Shown: in pieces, positions 9,405 through 16,159 of the stretch
How positions within the stretch are numbered: position 1 is the stretch's first letter
How the letters are laid out: every line of letters starts with the position of its first letter
From: Desulfolutivibrio sulfoxidireducens
GTDB lineage: Bacteria; Desulfobacterota; Desulfovibrionia; Desulfovibrionales; Desulfovibrionaceae
DNA length: 64,000 bases
NCBI RefSeq assembly: GCF_013376475.1
Contig: NZ_CP045508.1
Location: 3,632,001 to 3,696,000 of the forward strand
Reading direction: 5' to 3'
Translations under genes and position numbers: made by a program
The notes under the pieces: generated by a model
Databases searched by the model: none
Told to the model about the DNA's origin: nothing
What the model saw: only the letters and a program-made list of their open reading frames with translations

Positions 9405-9556
9405 TCCGCGCCCGCGAAAACCCGCCTGCGGCCATGGCCGCATCTGTCGCACAGTGGTCCGCAACGGCCAAAGAGGGTCCCCTTCCGGGTTTCCGCCACA
9501 TCTTCGGCCTGTCCCCCTTCGTGGATTTGACATTCCGCCCCCCGCCGGCCCCGGAT

Positions 9557-10678
9557 TCACTCCACCCGGCACGGCGGCTGCGGGGTGCCGGGCTTGGTCA
9601 TGACCAGTTGCCACAACTGCACGGCCCGGGCCCGAAAGGCCCCGGCGCAGGACAACAGATAGTACTCCCACATGCGCCGGAAGCTCTCCGGAAACCGGTC
9701 CCGCATCCCGGGCCAGGCGGCCTTGAAGCGCTCGCGCCAGGCCATGAGCGTCTTGTCGTAATGGGGACCCAGGTTGTGGGCGTCCTCAATGACGAAAAGC
9801 CCCTCGGCGGCCCGGGATATCTGGGCCAGGGAGGGCAGCGAGCCGCCGGGAAAGATGTACTTGCGGATCCACGGGTCGCACCCGGTGGAGGAGACGTTGG
9901 CGGCGATGGTGTGCAGAAGGAACGTGCCTCCGTCGCGCATGGCCCGGCTGACGGCGCGCATGAAATCCCGGTGGTTTTTCTGGCCCACGTGCTCGAACAT
10001 GCCCACGGAGACGACCTTGTCGAAGCGGCCATCGAGGTCGCGGTAGTCGCGCTCGACGATCTCCACCGAAAGCCCCCGCGCGGCCGCGCATTTTTTGGCG
10101 TAGGCCACCTGCTCGTGGGAGATGTTCACCCCGGTGACCGTGCAGCCGCAGTGTTCGGCCAGGTACCTGGATAGCCCGCCCCAGCCGCACCCGATGTCCA
10201 GGACGGCCTGGCCGGGCCTGACGTCGAGCTTGCGGCGGATGAGGTCGAGCTTTTGCCTCTGGGCCGTTTCCAGGTCGTCGGTCCCGGCGAAGTAGGCGCA
10301 ACTGTACTGGTTGTGGGGGTCGAGCCAGGACAGAAACATCTCGTTGCCCAGGTCGTAGTGCCGCTTGGCCACGGTCTTGGATTTGCGGCGCGTCTGGCGG
10401 TTGAGCAGGCGTTCGAGGAAGGTGTCGAGCACAAGCGGCAGGCTTTTTCGCGCCCAGGCGTCCAGTTCGGCGACGCAGACGCGGCGGAAGAATTCATCCA
10501 GGCAGTCGCAGTCCCACCATTTTTCCATGTAGGCCTCGCCAAGGCCCAGGCTCTTGTCTCGAAGGACACGGGGAAAAAGCCCCGGGTCGTGGACCCGGAT
10601 GTCCCACGGTTCCGGCCCATTGATGGCGATCCCGGCATGCGCCAGGAGGGTGGCCACAATGCGTTCGGCCCTGCTCAT
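9557..10678 (-). CDS. cfa: Cyclopropane-fatty-acyl-phospholipid synthase
   Basis: This S-adenosylmethionine-dependent methyltransferase adds a methylene bridge across the double bond of membrane phospholipid acyl chains. The 373-residue product carries the SAM motif VLDIGCGWGGLSRYLAE, the family motif YDLGNEMFLSWLDP, SYACFA-type NQYSCAYF, VSVGMFEHVGQKNH and KYIFPGGSLPSL. The ATG at 10678 is preceded by GGAGG at five bases, which favours it over upstream in-frame ATGs. It is convergent with fliI. Upstream lies the GC-rich hairpin region next to the restriction-modification island. Confidence 0.93.
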   Translation of the reverse strand: MSRAERIVATLLAHAGIAINGPEPWDIRVHDPGLFPRVLRDKSLGLGEAYMEKWWDCDCLDEFFRRVCVAELDAWARKSLPLVLDTFLERLLNRQTRRKSKTVAKRHYDLGNEMFLSWLDPHNQYSCAYFAGTDDLETAQRQKLDLIRRKLDVRPGQAVLDIGCGWGGLSRYLAEHCGCTVTGVNISHEQVAYAKKCAAARGLSVEIVERDYRDLDGRFDKVVSVGMFEHVGQKNHRDFMRAVSRAMRDGGTFLLHTIAANVSSTGCDPWIRKYIFPGGSLPSLAQISRAAEGLFVIEDAHNLGPHYDKTLMAWRERFKAAWPGMRDRFPESFRRMWEYYLLSCAGAFRARAVQLWQLVMTKPGTPQPPCRVE

Positions 10679-10793
10679 GATCGCCTCCGTCACGCAAGCA
10701 GGAGGTTCAAGGAGGGAGAGGTTGTTGACGCCTATGCAGTAGGGCATAAGCGGGAAGAAATATCAAGGGCCGCTGTTGTATTTTTTGAGCGTG

Positions 10794-10823
10794 GCGCCCC
10801 CCGGGCTCTTGCCCGGGGGGCGC
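10794..10823. repeat. Strong GC hairpin between cfa and the RM island
   Basis: Two perfectly complementary 13-base arms (GCGCCCCCCGGGC and its reverse complement) flank a TCTT loop. It lies upstream of cfa and just outside the left copy of the 67-bp repeat. There is no T-run directly after it on either strand, so it may insulate cfa from read-through out of the island rather than act as a textbook terminator. Confidence 0.6.
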
Positions 10824-10825
10824 GC

Positions 10826-10892
10826 AAAAACGCCGCGCCCCGGCCGGGAGGCAGGTCCCGGGCCGGGGCGCGGCGCGATCGTGGAGGCGACG
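10826..10892 (-). repeat. 67-bp direct repeat, left copy; also a terminator on the minus strand
   Basis: This 67-bp stretch is identical to 13417-13483. It contains a 15-base perfect stem (arms 10831-10845 and 10861-10875) that is followed on the minus strand by TTTTT, a rho-independent terminator for the Eco29kI-like gene ending at 10956. Beyond the 67 bp, similarity continues weakly into the flanking 17 bp toward the island. Confidence 0.85.
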
Positions 10893-10955
10893 GCCACCCC
10901 TCGGGCGATTTCCTGACGGGACTTGCGGTGTCAGCTGAATACTCTCTCTGTACCC

Positions 10956-11564
10956 TCAGGCGATTCCTCGTAAATACGCTTTAATCTCTTCCATTATCTG
11001 TTGTGGTGTTTCGGCCCTCTCGGCGCATTTGCTTGCCCAACCCCGACCAGGATGAAGAGTATCCCACTTAGGACGCGCGCCTTCATACCGCCCTTTACCT
11101 GGGTCATGGTTTCCGAAACCATCGATGAGTTTATTCCAAATCGGCGCGAATTTGGCAATTAGCAGAGATTCGCCCAAGGGAATCCAGATATCGTCCACCA
11201 CCAAAAAGCGGCAAAAGAAATGCTCAATTCGTAAGTTTTCAGCGGCGTTCACGCTTTCAGCATGTTCTTGTAAGCGCTTATACAGAGCCATGCCGGGCTC
11301 GGCATCCAAGCCGAAGTTTCCTTTCCTCGCGCCGGGGGGAACGGCTTTTCCCACATAAATGGGAGCTTCAAATTTACCATTTATGTTCTTCGCCGCCAGC
11401 GGGTTATACGCCTCAAAATCGCCCGTGTAATAAATGGCGTAGATGCCCGCGCCGTTGAATGATTCCAATCCGCTCAAAGGATGCACCGCTCTTTCCAGCA
11501 TGGCGTCCGCCACGCTGCCCCCAAGGTTCATTTTATCGAGAGGATTGTAAGGCTTTATATCCAT
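10956..11564 (-). CDS. Eco29kI-like GIY-YIG restriction endonuclease
   Basis: The 202-residue product matches the Eco29kI family of type II restriction enzymes, which use a GIY-YIG nuclease fold. The expected catalytic elements are visible in order: GIYAIYY, then PIYVGKA (the two tyrosines), YKRLQEHAESV (arginine and histidine), GESLLIAKFAPIWN (glutamate and asparagine). R.Eco29kI is known to cut CCGCGG; the same specificity here is an inference. Its ATG overlaps the methylase stop (ATGA), so it is made from the methylase message. G+C content is clearly lower than in the flanking genes. It is the last gene of the island operon and runs into the left 67-bp repeat terminator. Confidence 0.88.
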   Translation of the reverse strand: MDIKPYNPLDKMNLGGSVADAMLERAVHPLSGLESFNGAGIYAIYYTGDFEAYNPLAAKNINGKFEAPIYVGKAVPPGARKGNFGLDAEPGMALYKRLQEHAESVNAAENLRIEHFFCRFLVVDDIWIPLGESLLIAKFAPIWNKLIDGFGNHDPGKGRYEGARPKWDTLHPGRGWASKCAERAETPQQIMEEIKAYLRGIA

Positions 11565-12769
11565 CAGGCGGCCCGCGTCATCTTGGCTATAAGTTTTTTG
11601 GTTTCAGCTTCAATCAATTTTTCCGCGATGCTGCCCGCCATAATGCGGGCGAGAGCCACCGGGACAGCATTGCCAAGCTGGCGCATGGTTTCCGTCCATG
11701 AACCGTGAAAAACATACGTATCAGGGAATGTTTGCAGGCGGGCGGATTCCCTGACCGTGAAGTACCGTGCCTTGCCGGTCGGTATGACCAGCATGTTTTC
11801 CCCTCCGGGAACGCCGTGGTCACCGGCTTTAAGCGTCTTAGCGGGGAAATCCAAAGGACTTCCGGTGTGCCCAGCGTAAATCCTCGCTCCCGGCTGAAAA
11901 ATATGGTTACCGTGCATCGCGGCGGCTTTTTTATCCTGAGGGTCGGGCAAGCCTTGCAGCGCGTCCCGCACGGTGAGCCACGGCCTATCCAAAGGCGCGG
12001 CATCGATTCCGCGTAATTTTTCTATGCGGGTTTTATGTTTGGCGTCCAGGTTGCCACGTTCCTTACGGCTTACTTTGTGGCGATCCCAATACTCACCACT
12101 TACCCATTGAGCATAAATCAAGCCGTCTAAGGAGTGGGTCGTTTCAGGGAAAGACCAGCGGATTCCTAAATCATGGCGAAATCCCACAATAAACACTCGC
12201 TCACGACGTTGCGGAATGCCGTAATCGGCGGCATTCACCACTCGGCAAACCACGTCATAAGTGAGCCCTTGCACTTTACCGGAAGTTTTTTCTTTTTCTA
12301 GACGGGCAAGGTGTTCCATCCAGCCTTCTTTAGGGAGACGCACTAGCTCTGGATAGCTCAGTTGCAGGATGGTATATTGCAAATAGTTGGTGAACGCCGC
12401 CCTGGTGAGTCCTTTGACGTTCTCCATAAGGAAGGCTTTGGGCTGTAAACGTCGCACGGTATCAATGGCGGTGGGAAACATATCCCGTTTGTCGGAGTAG
12501 GCTCTGTGCTTTCCGCCAAGGGAAAACGGCTGGCAAGGTGGGCCACCAGCAACAAGGTCAACGCCCTTGATGGTGGAAAAATCAAACAGGCGCACGTCTT
12601 GCTCGTGCAAAGGCCAATCCACCACCAGCGGGTTCTGTCTCTGTTGGTTTTCGCGGATGGTATCGCACGCCCATTTATCCCATTCTATGACCGCATCGGG
12701 AGTGAATCCGGCCAAGGATGCCCCTAAGGCCAACCCTCCGGCTCCAGCGAACAGTTCAACAGATCTCAT
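11564..12769 (-). CDS. DNA (cytosine-5) methyltransferase of the RM island
   Basis: This modification enzyme of a type II restriction-modification system methylates C5 of cytosine in the recognition site. The 401-residue protein has motif I (ELFAGAGGLALG), motif IV with the catalytic cysteine (GGPPCQPFS), motif VI (ENVKG), motif VIII (RRERVF), a target-recognition region of about 120 residues and the late motif RQLGNAVPV. It lies between vsr (15 bp upstream) and the endonuclease (4-bp overlap). The order vsr, methylase, endonuclease means the protective enzyme is translated before the toxic one. Lower G+C than the host genes suggests recent transfer. Confidence 0.95.
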   Translation of the reverse strand: MRSVELFAGAGGLALGASLAGFTPDAVIEWDKWACDTIRENQQRQNPLVVDWPLHEQDVRLFDFSTIKGVDLVAGGPPCQPFSLGGKHRAYSDKRDMFPTAIDTVRRLQPKAFLMENVKGLTRAAFTNYLQYTILQLSYPELVRLPKEGWMEHLARLEKEKTSGKVQGLTYDVVCRVVNAADYGIPQRRERVFIVGFRHDLGIRWSFPETTHSLDGLIYAQWVSGEYWDRHKVSRKERGNLDAKHKTRIEKLRGIDAAPLDRPWLTVRDALQGLPDPQDKKAAAMHGNHIFQPGARIYAGHTGSPLDFPAKTLKAGDHGVPGGENMLVIPTGKARYFTVRESARLQTFPDTYVFHGSWTETMRQLGNAVPVALARIMAGSIAEKLIEAETKKLIAKMTRAA

Positions 12770-12784
12770 CCGCGTGTCCCGTGT

Positions 12785-13204
12785 TTACTTTCGTGCCGAG
12801 CCATCAAGAAAGGCACGAATAGTCTTTTGTAAGGCTATTTCATCCCGAAGCATGCATTCCCAAATGACCAGGATATTCCAACCCTGTTCCCGCAATTTGG
12901 CTTGGTTTATTATGTCGCGTTCCCGGTTGCCTTCCAGCTTTGGAAGCCAAAAATCAAGGCGGGATTTTGGAAACCGCCTGCCATTGGGACAATCGTGCCG
13001 GTGCCAGTAACAACCATGCACAAAAATCACGGCGTGATATTTTGGCAATACAATGTCCGGTTTGCCCGGAAGGCCTTTCCTTTGGAGCCGGAACCGGTAG
13101 CCCATGTGATGCAGGAGGGAACGCACGGCTTTTTCCGGCCTCGTGTTGCGCCCCTTCACCTGGGCCATCACCCAACTGCGCTTTTCCGGGCTGACAGAAT
13201 CCAT
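12785..13204 (-). CDS. vsr: Very short patch repair endonuclease Vsr
   Basis: Vsr nicks beside T:G mismatches that arise when 5-methylcytosine deaminates, so it protects the methylated sites of the linked methylase. The 139-residue protein has the family start (VSPEKRSWVMAQVKGRNT), the conserved GKPDIVLPKY and VFVHGCYWHRHDC segments with the zinc and active-site residues, and WNILVIWECML near the end. No Shine-Dalgarno sequence lies close to the ATG, while a -35/-10 pair ends eight bases before it, so the message may be leaderless. It is the first gene of the island operon. Confidence 0.93.
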   Translation of the reverse strand: MDSVSPEKRSWVMAQVKGRNTRPEKAVRSLLHHMGYRFRLQRKGLPGKPDIVLPKYHAVIFVHGCYWHRHDCPNGRRFPKSRLDFWLPKLEGNRERDIINQAKLREQGWNILVIWECMLRDEIALQKTIRAFLDGSARK

Positions 13205-13212
13205 CTAGGCAA

Positions 13213-13241
13213 CGTATATCCTGTGAAAAAGGGCTGGGCAA
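13213..13241 (-). promoter_or_regulatory. Candidate promoter of the RM operon
   Basis: On the minus strand TTGCCC and TATACG are separated by 17 bases, each matching four of six consensus positions. The -10 ends eight bases before the vsr ATG, which predicts a transcript with almost no leader. The rest of the 301-bp gap 13205-13505 holds this promoter and the right 67-bp repeat but no gene. Confidence 0.45.
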
Positions 13242-13416
13242 GACGCCAGTGACAATAAAAAAGATGAGTAAAACCGTGGGCTATGATGTTTCCGCCAGTG
13301 CGGGCTTTGCGGGTGGAAGGATTTTATGTCCGTCCGGCTTCCGCTTCCTTTTTTAGCGTATGGATTCACGAGCAACGGATTTCGAGGTCGCGGCGCTGTC
13401 CCCCATCCCCTTCCCA

Positions 13417-13483
13417 AAAAACGCCGCGCCCCGGCCGGGAGGCAGGTCCCGGGCCGGGGCGCGGCGCGATCGTGGAGGCGACG
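13417..13483 (-). repeat. 67-bp direct repeat, right copy; terminator of the TauE gene
   Basis: This copy is identical to 10826-10892 and lies 22 bp after the stop of the TauE-type gene. Its 15-base perfect stem (arms 13422-13436 and 13452-13466) is followed by TTTTTT on the minus strand, so it is a good rho-independent terminator for that gene. The two copies enclose the restriction-modification operon exactly. Confidence 0.85.
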
Positions 13484-13505
13484 ATCAACCCTCGGACAAT
13501 CCGAA

Positions 13506-14561
13506 TTACGCGCTTTCCACGGCCTCCGCGGGAGCCCGCCTGGCCTTCCACATGCTGCCCAGGATGATCACCGCGCCGATCACAAGGGCCGCGCACATGA
13601 AGACGAAGCTGACCTTGTCCATGATCCATATCGTGTTCTCGGACAGATCCATGATCCCCAGCTTGGCTAGGTACTTGGGCACGGCGATGCCCCGGCTCAC
13701 GGCCACCACCAGCATGATCACGGCCATGACGATCTTGATCATATGCTCGCGCACATAGGTGGTGCCGATGGCCCCGAGCTGCACGCCCAGGAGCGACCCG
13801 CCCAGGATGATCAGCACCAGGCGGATGTCCACCATGCCCTGCATGGCCCAGTTGATGGACCCGAACAGGCCCATGGTGAAGGCGACGACCAACTCCGTGG
13901 CCGAGGACACGAGGCTCGAGGCCCCGAGCACGTAGATCATGCCCGGCACGCCGATGAACCCGCCCACCGCGATGGTGGCCGCCAGCATCCCGGTGGCGAA
14001 CCCGACCGGAACCGTGAACCAGAACGAGACGCGAATCCCGGAGGTCTTGAAGGTCATCATCGGCCACAGGTTGATGGACTGGACCCGGCGGGCCAGCGGG
14101 GCCACCTGTTCGCTCCCGCCCCGGCGCGAGGTGGTGATGGCGTCGCGCAGGACATAGCCGCCCACGATGACCAACACGGCCACGAAGGACAGACTCACGT
14201 ACAGATCCGAACCGGCCTGGCCCCACTGGCTCAAAATGAAGTTTTGCAGCTTGATGCCCACCTGCACGCCGACCCCGGCCGAGATGGCCATGACCAGCCC
14301 CAGCTTGATGTCCACCTGGCCGTACTTGAAGCGCTTGATGGCCCCGACCAGGGCCTTGGGGAATTTGTGACACATGTTGCTGGCCACAGCCACGGTGCCC
14401 GGAACCCCCAGGCTCATCATGCCGGGCGTGAGCACGAAGGCCCCGCCGGAACCGATGAAACCGCTGACCAAACCGCCTATGAACCCCACAATGAACAGGA
14501 ACGTGATGTTCTCCGGAGTCAGGGCGATGAACTTGCTGGCGTCAAGAAGAAGCGTATCCAT
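13506..14561 (-). CDS. TauE/SafE-family anion exporter
   Basis: TauE/SafE proteins are membrane carriers implicated in export of sulfite, sulfoacetate or other small anions. The 351-residue product has about eight hydrophobic spans and both family repeats: GFIGGLVSGFIGSGGAFVLTP near residue 30 and, in the second half, ATIAVGGFIGVPGMIYVLG. An N-terminal loop with SNMCHKFPKALVG is also typical. It is the last gene of a minus-strand cluster with a small membrane protein (25 bp upstream), a stress-protein-like gene and a 59-residue protein. The substrate is not determined by sequence; sulfite would be sensible in a sulfate reducer. Confidence 0.88.
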   Translation of the reverse strand: MDTLLLDASKFIALTPENITFLFIVGFIGGLVSGFIGSGGAFVLTPGMMSLGVPGTVAVASNMCHKFPKALVGAIKRFKYGQVDIKLGLVMAISAGVGVQVGIKLQNFILSQWGQAGSDLYVSLSFVAVLVIVGGYVLRDAITTSRRGGSEQVAPLARRVQSINLWPMMTFKTSGIRVSFWFTVPVGFATGMLAATIAVGGFIGVPGMIYVLGASSLVSSATELVVAFTMGLFGSINWAMQGMVDIRLVLIILGGSLLGVQLGAIGTTYVREHMIKIVMAVIMLVVAVSRGIAVPKYLAKLGIMDLSENTIWIMDKVSFVFMCAALVIGAVIILGSMWKARRAPAEAVESA

Positions 14562-14585
14562 GTGAAGGTATCCTCCGTGCGTCCG

Positions 14586-14888
14586 CTAGGCGTTGAGGGT
14601 GGCCCGAACGCGGGGACGGGCGACGGGTTGCTGCGTGGTCCGGACGTCGGCGCGCTTCTGCTTGGCCGTGATGCCCAGACAGGCCCACAGGTTGTTGGCG
14701 AATGAGCCGTGGACCCAGGAAACGAGAAAAACCGTGGCAATGGGTCCGGCCGCCCACAGGGCGCCCTGGGCGAACCGGGCCGCGATGGCGTCGGCAAAGG
14801 AGAAAACCCCGGCGTACAGCGCCACGGTGGCCAGCCCGTAGGCTACCGTCTTTTTTACCGGCTTCGCGGCCGTTTGCACATGAGCCAT
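14586..14888 (-). CDS. Small membrane protein paired with the TauE gene
   Basis: The 100-residue protein has two hydrophobic spans (around VAYGLATVALYAGVFSFADAI and LWAAGPIATVFLVSWVHG) and a basic C-terminus (KRADVRTTQQPVARPRVR). No domain is recognised. The ATG at 14888 is preceded by GGAGGAACGGATC, which favours it over an ATG five codons upstream. It sits 25 bp before the TauE gene, so it may be an accessory subunit of that carrier. A 217-bp upstream gap contains a 32-bp palindrome that could control this gene pair. Confidence 0.7.
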   Translation of the reverse strand: MAHVQTAAKPVKKTVAYGLATVALYAGVFSFADAIAARFAQGALWAAGPIATVFLVSWVHGSFANNLWACLGITAKQKRADVRTTQQPVARPRVRATLNA

Positions 14889-15039
14889 GATCCGTTCCTC
14901 CATGAGTTTTCACCCCCCTCGGGGCGTTTTATCCAAAAATGACATCCCCTTCCGGGGACCTGCGTCGCAAGAGAAATCCAGGCCATGCCGAGGCGCGGAT
15001 CGTGTTGCGCCCCTTGAAAAAATCCGCCCGCATTTTTTA

Positions 15040-15071
15040 GAAAATAACAATTATTTCAAATTGTTATTTTC
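15040..15071. promoter_or_regulatory. 32-bp A+T-rich palindrome (candidate operator)
   Basis: Perfectly complementary 12-base arms (GAAAATAACAAT and its reverse complement) flank an 8-base spacer in an otherwise G+C-rich region. It lies 35 bp after the stress-protein-like gene and about 150 bp before the small membrane protein. It is not followed by a T-run on the minus strand, so it looks more like a regulator-binding site or internal promoter than a terminator. Confidence 0.55.
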
Positions 15072-15105
15072 AAAATTCGGGTTCTCGATTTTCGAGGATA
15101 CGACC

Positions 15106-15696
15106 CTAGGACACGGTAAACACCGCGGCCGGGGCCGTGTCGCCGATGCCATCGGCGTCGCCTGGGTCGCTCAGGATGAGCTCCACCCGGTGCAGCCCGT
15201 CGCTGACGGCCCGCACGGCCTGCTCCGGATCCCCGAAATAGACCATGTGCCCGGCCTCGACTCCCAGCTCCACGGCCCGCAGGATCCAGGGTCGCACGGC
15301 GTTCGAGGCCGCCAAGGCGAAGGATTCGCGGAGGTAGCATTCGATCTTTGCGCCCCCGTCGTCCCGGGCCCGGCCAACGCTCAGAAAGACCAGGCCGTAC
15401 CCCAGCCGCCCGGCCAGTTGCAGGGCGTATTCGGCCAGCCTGGCCGTGAACAGGCGCTCGCGGCCAAGGACGATGATCCGTTTCCTCCCCGCGCCCCTGC
15501 GGGCGATGACCCGCTCGGCCAGGAGAAGCTCGCCGGACTCGGCCAGGGACAGGGCCTCGGCGTAATCGTCCAGGCCGTCGCGCAGTCCCGGACGGTCCAC
15601 CCGCACCCCCTTCGGGGGCCTTGGACCGAACCCCAGCCGGCCGGCGGCCTTTTTGGGGATCATCCCTTTTTTGACATCGGAACGGCTGCCGGACAT
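15106..15696 (-). CDS. UspA-like nucleotide-binding protein
   Basis: The 196-residue soluble protein has an approximately 70-residue lead, then a domain resembling universal stress proteins: a first strand and helix KRIIVLGRERLFTARLAEYALQLAGR, a strand LVFLSVG and a later strand pattern VELILSDPG. The ATP-binding glycine motif of canonical UspA is not evident, so nucleotide binding is uncertain. It starts four bases after the 59-residue gene and heads toward the small membrane protein and TauE genes. The cluster is divergent from the receiver-Lon operon. Confidence 0.55.
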   Translation of the reverse strand: MSGSRSDVKKGMIPKKAAGRLGFGPRPPKGVRVDRPGLRDGLDDYAEALSLAESGELLLAERVIARRGAGRKRIIVLGRERLFTARLAEYALQLAGRLGYGLVFLSVGRARDDGGAKIECYLRESFALAASNAVRPWILRAVELGVEAGHMVYFGDPEQAVRAVSDGLHRVELILSDPGDADGIGDTAPAAVFTVS

Positions 15697-15699
15697 GCC

Positions 15700-15879
15700 C
15701 TATTCCGCCCGCATTCCCTGACGGGATTTCTGTCCCGCGCACAGGCGTTCGGCCCGTTTTCGAGGCCGCTCCTCTTCATCTTCCTCGCGCAGAAGCCGCC
15801 TGGCCTCGCCGTCCATGTTCCGCTCCGCAAAGGCCACCGTGGCGAAGGCTGATTCCATTTTTTCCCGTAAGCTGCCCAT
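15700..15879 (-). CDS. 59-residue charged protein, first gene of the TauE cluster
   Basis: A short reading frame starts at the ATG at 15879, with GGGAG ten bases upstream, and ends in TAG at 15700-15702. The product begins MGSLREKMESAFATVAFAERN and has a highly charged middle (REEDEEERPRKRAERLC). Codon use is like that of the neighbours, and the four-base gap to the next gene argues for real translation. The function is unknown. It lies about 30 bp from the predicted start of a sigma54-dependent transcript, so it would be the first product of that operon. Confidence 0.7.
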   Translation of the reverse strand: MGSLREKMESAFATVAFAERNMDGEARRLLREEDEEERPRKRAERLCAGQKSRQGMRAE

Positions 15880-15920
15880 ACCGACTCTCCCGGTTTGAAA
15901 GTTGCAATCGATCCGGTCAT

Positions 15921-15936
15921 AACAAAGGCCGTGCCA
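15921..15936 (-). promoter_or_regulatory. Sigma54-like promoter of the TauE cluster
   Basis: Read on the minus strand, TGGCACGGCCTTTGTT has a perfect -24 element (TGGCACG) and a near-match -12 element (TTGTT instead of TTGCA) at the correct spacing. The expected start site is near 15910, some 30 bp before the 59-residue gene. An inverted repeat 75-175 bp upstream would serve as the activator site. Confidence 0.55.
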
Positions 15937-16009
15937 ATCCGTTGTTTACGGGCAATATACTGAAATAAAAGGGATAATAAGGGCAGAAAAGGAATCGTGA
16001 CTGCCTCGG

Positions 16010-16111
16010 CGGACGTTGCAATATCGAACACAAAAGCGTAGAAAAAGGGTATCACATGGAAATAAAAGGTAAATATTTGGCAAAGGCTACTGTTCGTTTT
16101 TGCAACGTCCG
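16010..16111. promoter_or_regulatory. Inverted-repeat pair, candidate activator-binding sites
   Basis: A 21-bp sequence at 16010-16030 recurs in inverted orientation at 16091-16111 with 19 of 21 positions equal; the shared core is GGACGTTGCAA followed by CGAACA. A shorter related element, GTTGCAATCG, lies at 15901-15910. The pair is in the divergent gap between the TauE cluster and the receiver-Lon operon, at typical enhancer distance from the sigma54-like promoter on the minus strand. Confidence 0.6.
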
Positions 16112-16159
16112 TTCGTTCCCGCAACACGCCGCATCGAGCAAGGGACCCGGAGGGAGGCC

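Noticed and set aside
9427-9442. 16-bp perfect palindrome after fliI as a terminator
   Set aside because: It has no loop or T-run; a methylation-type or chance palindrome is as likely.
8219-10174. A 651-codon plus-strand open frame across fliI and the cfa region
   Set aside because: It is out of frame with fliI and antisense to cfa, proline- and arginine-rich, and has no domain.
16067-16082. Possible sigma54 promoter for the receiver-Lon operon (GG and GC at correct spacing)
   Set aside because: Only the two dinucleotides and a few other positions match, so it is not distinguishable from chance.
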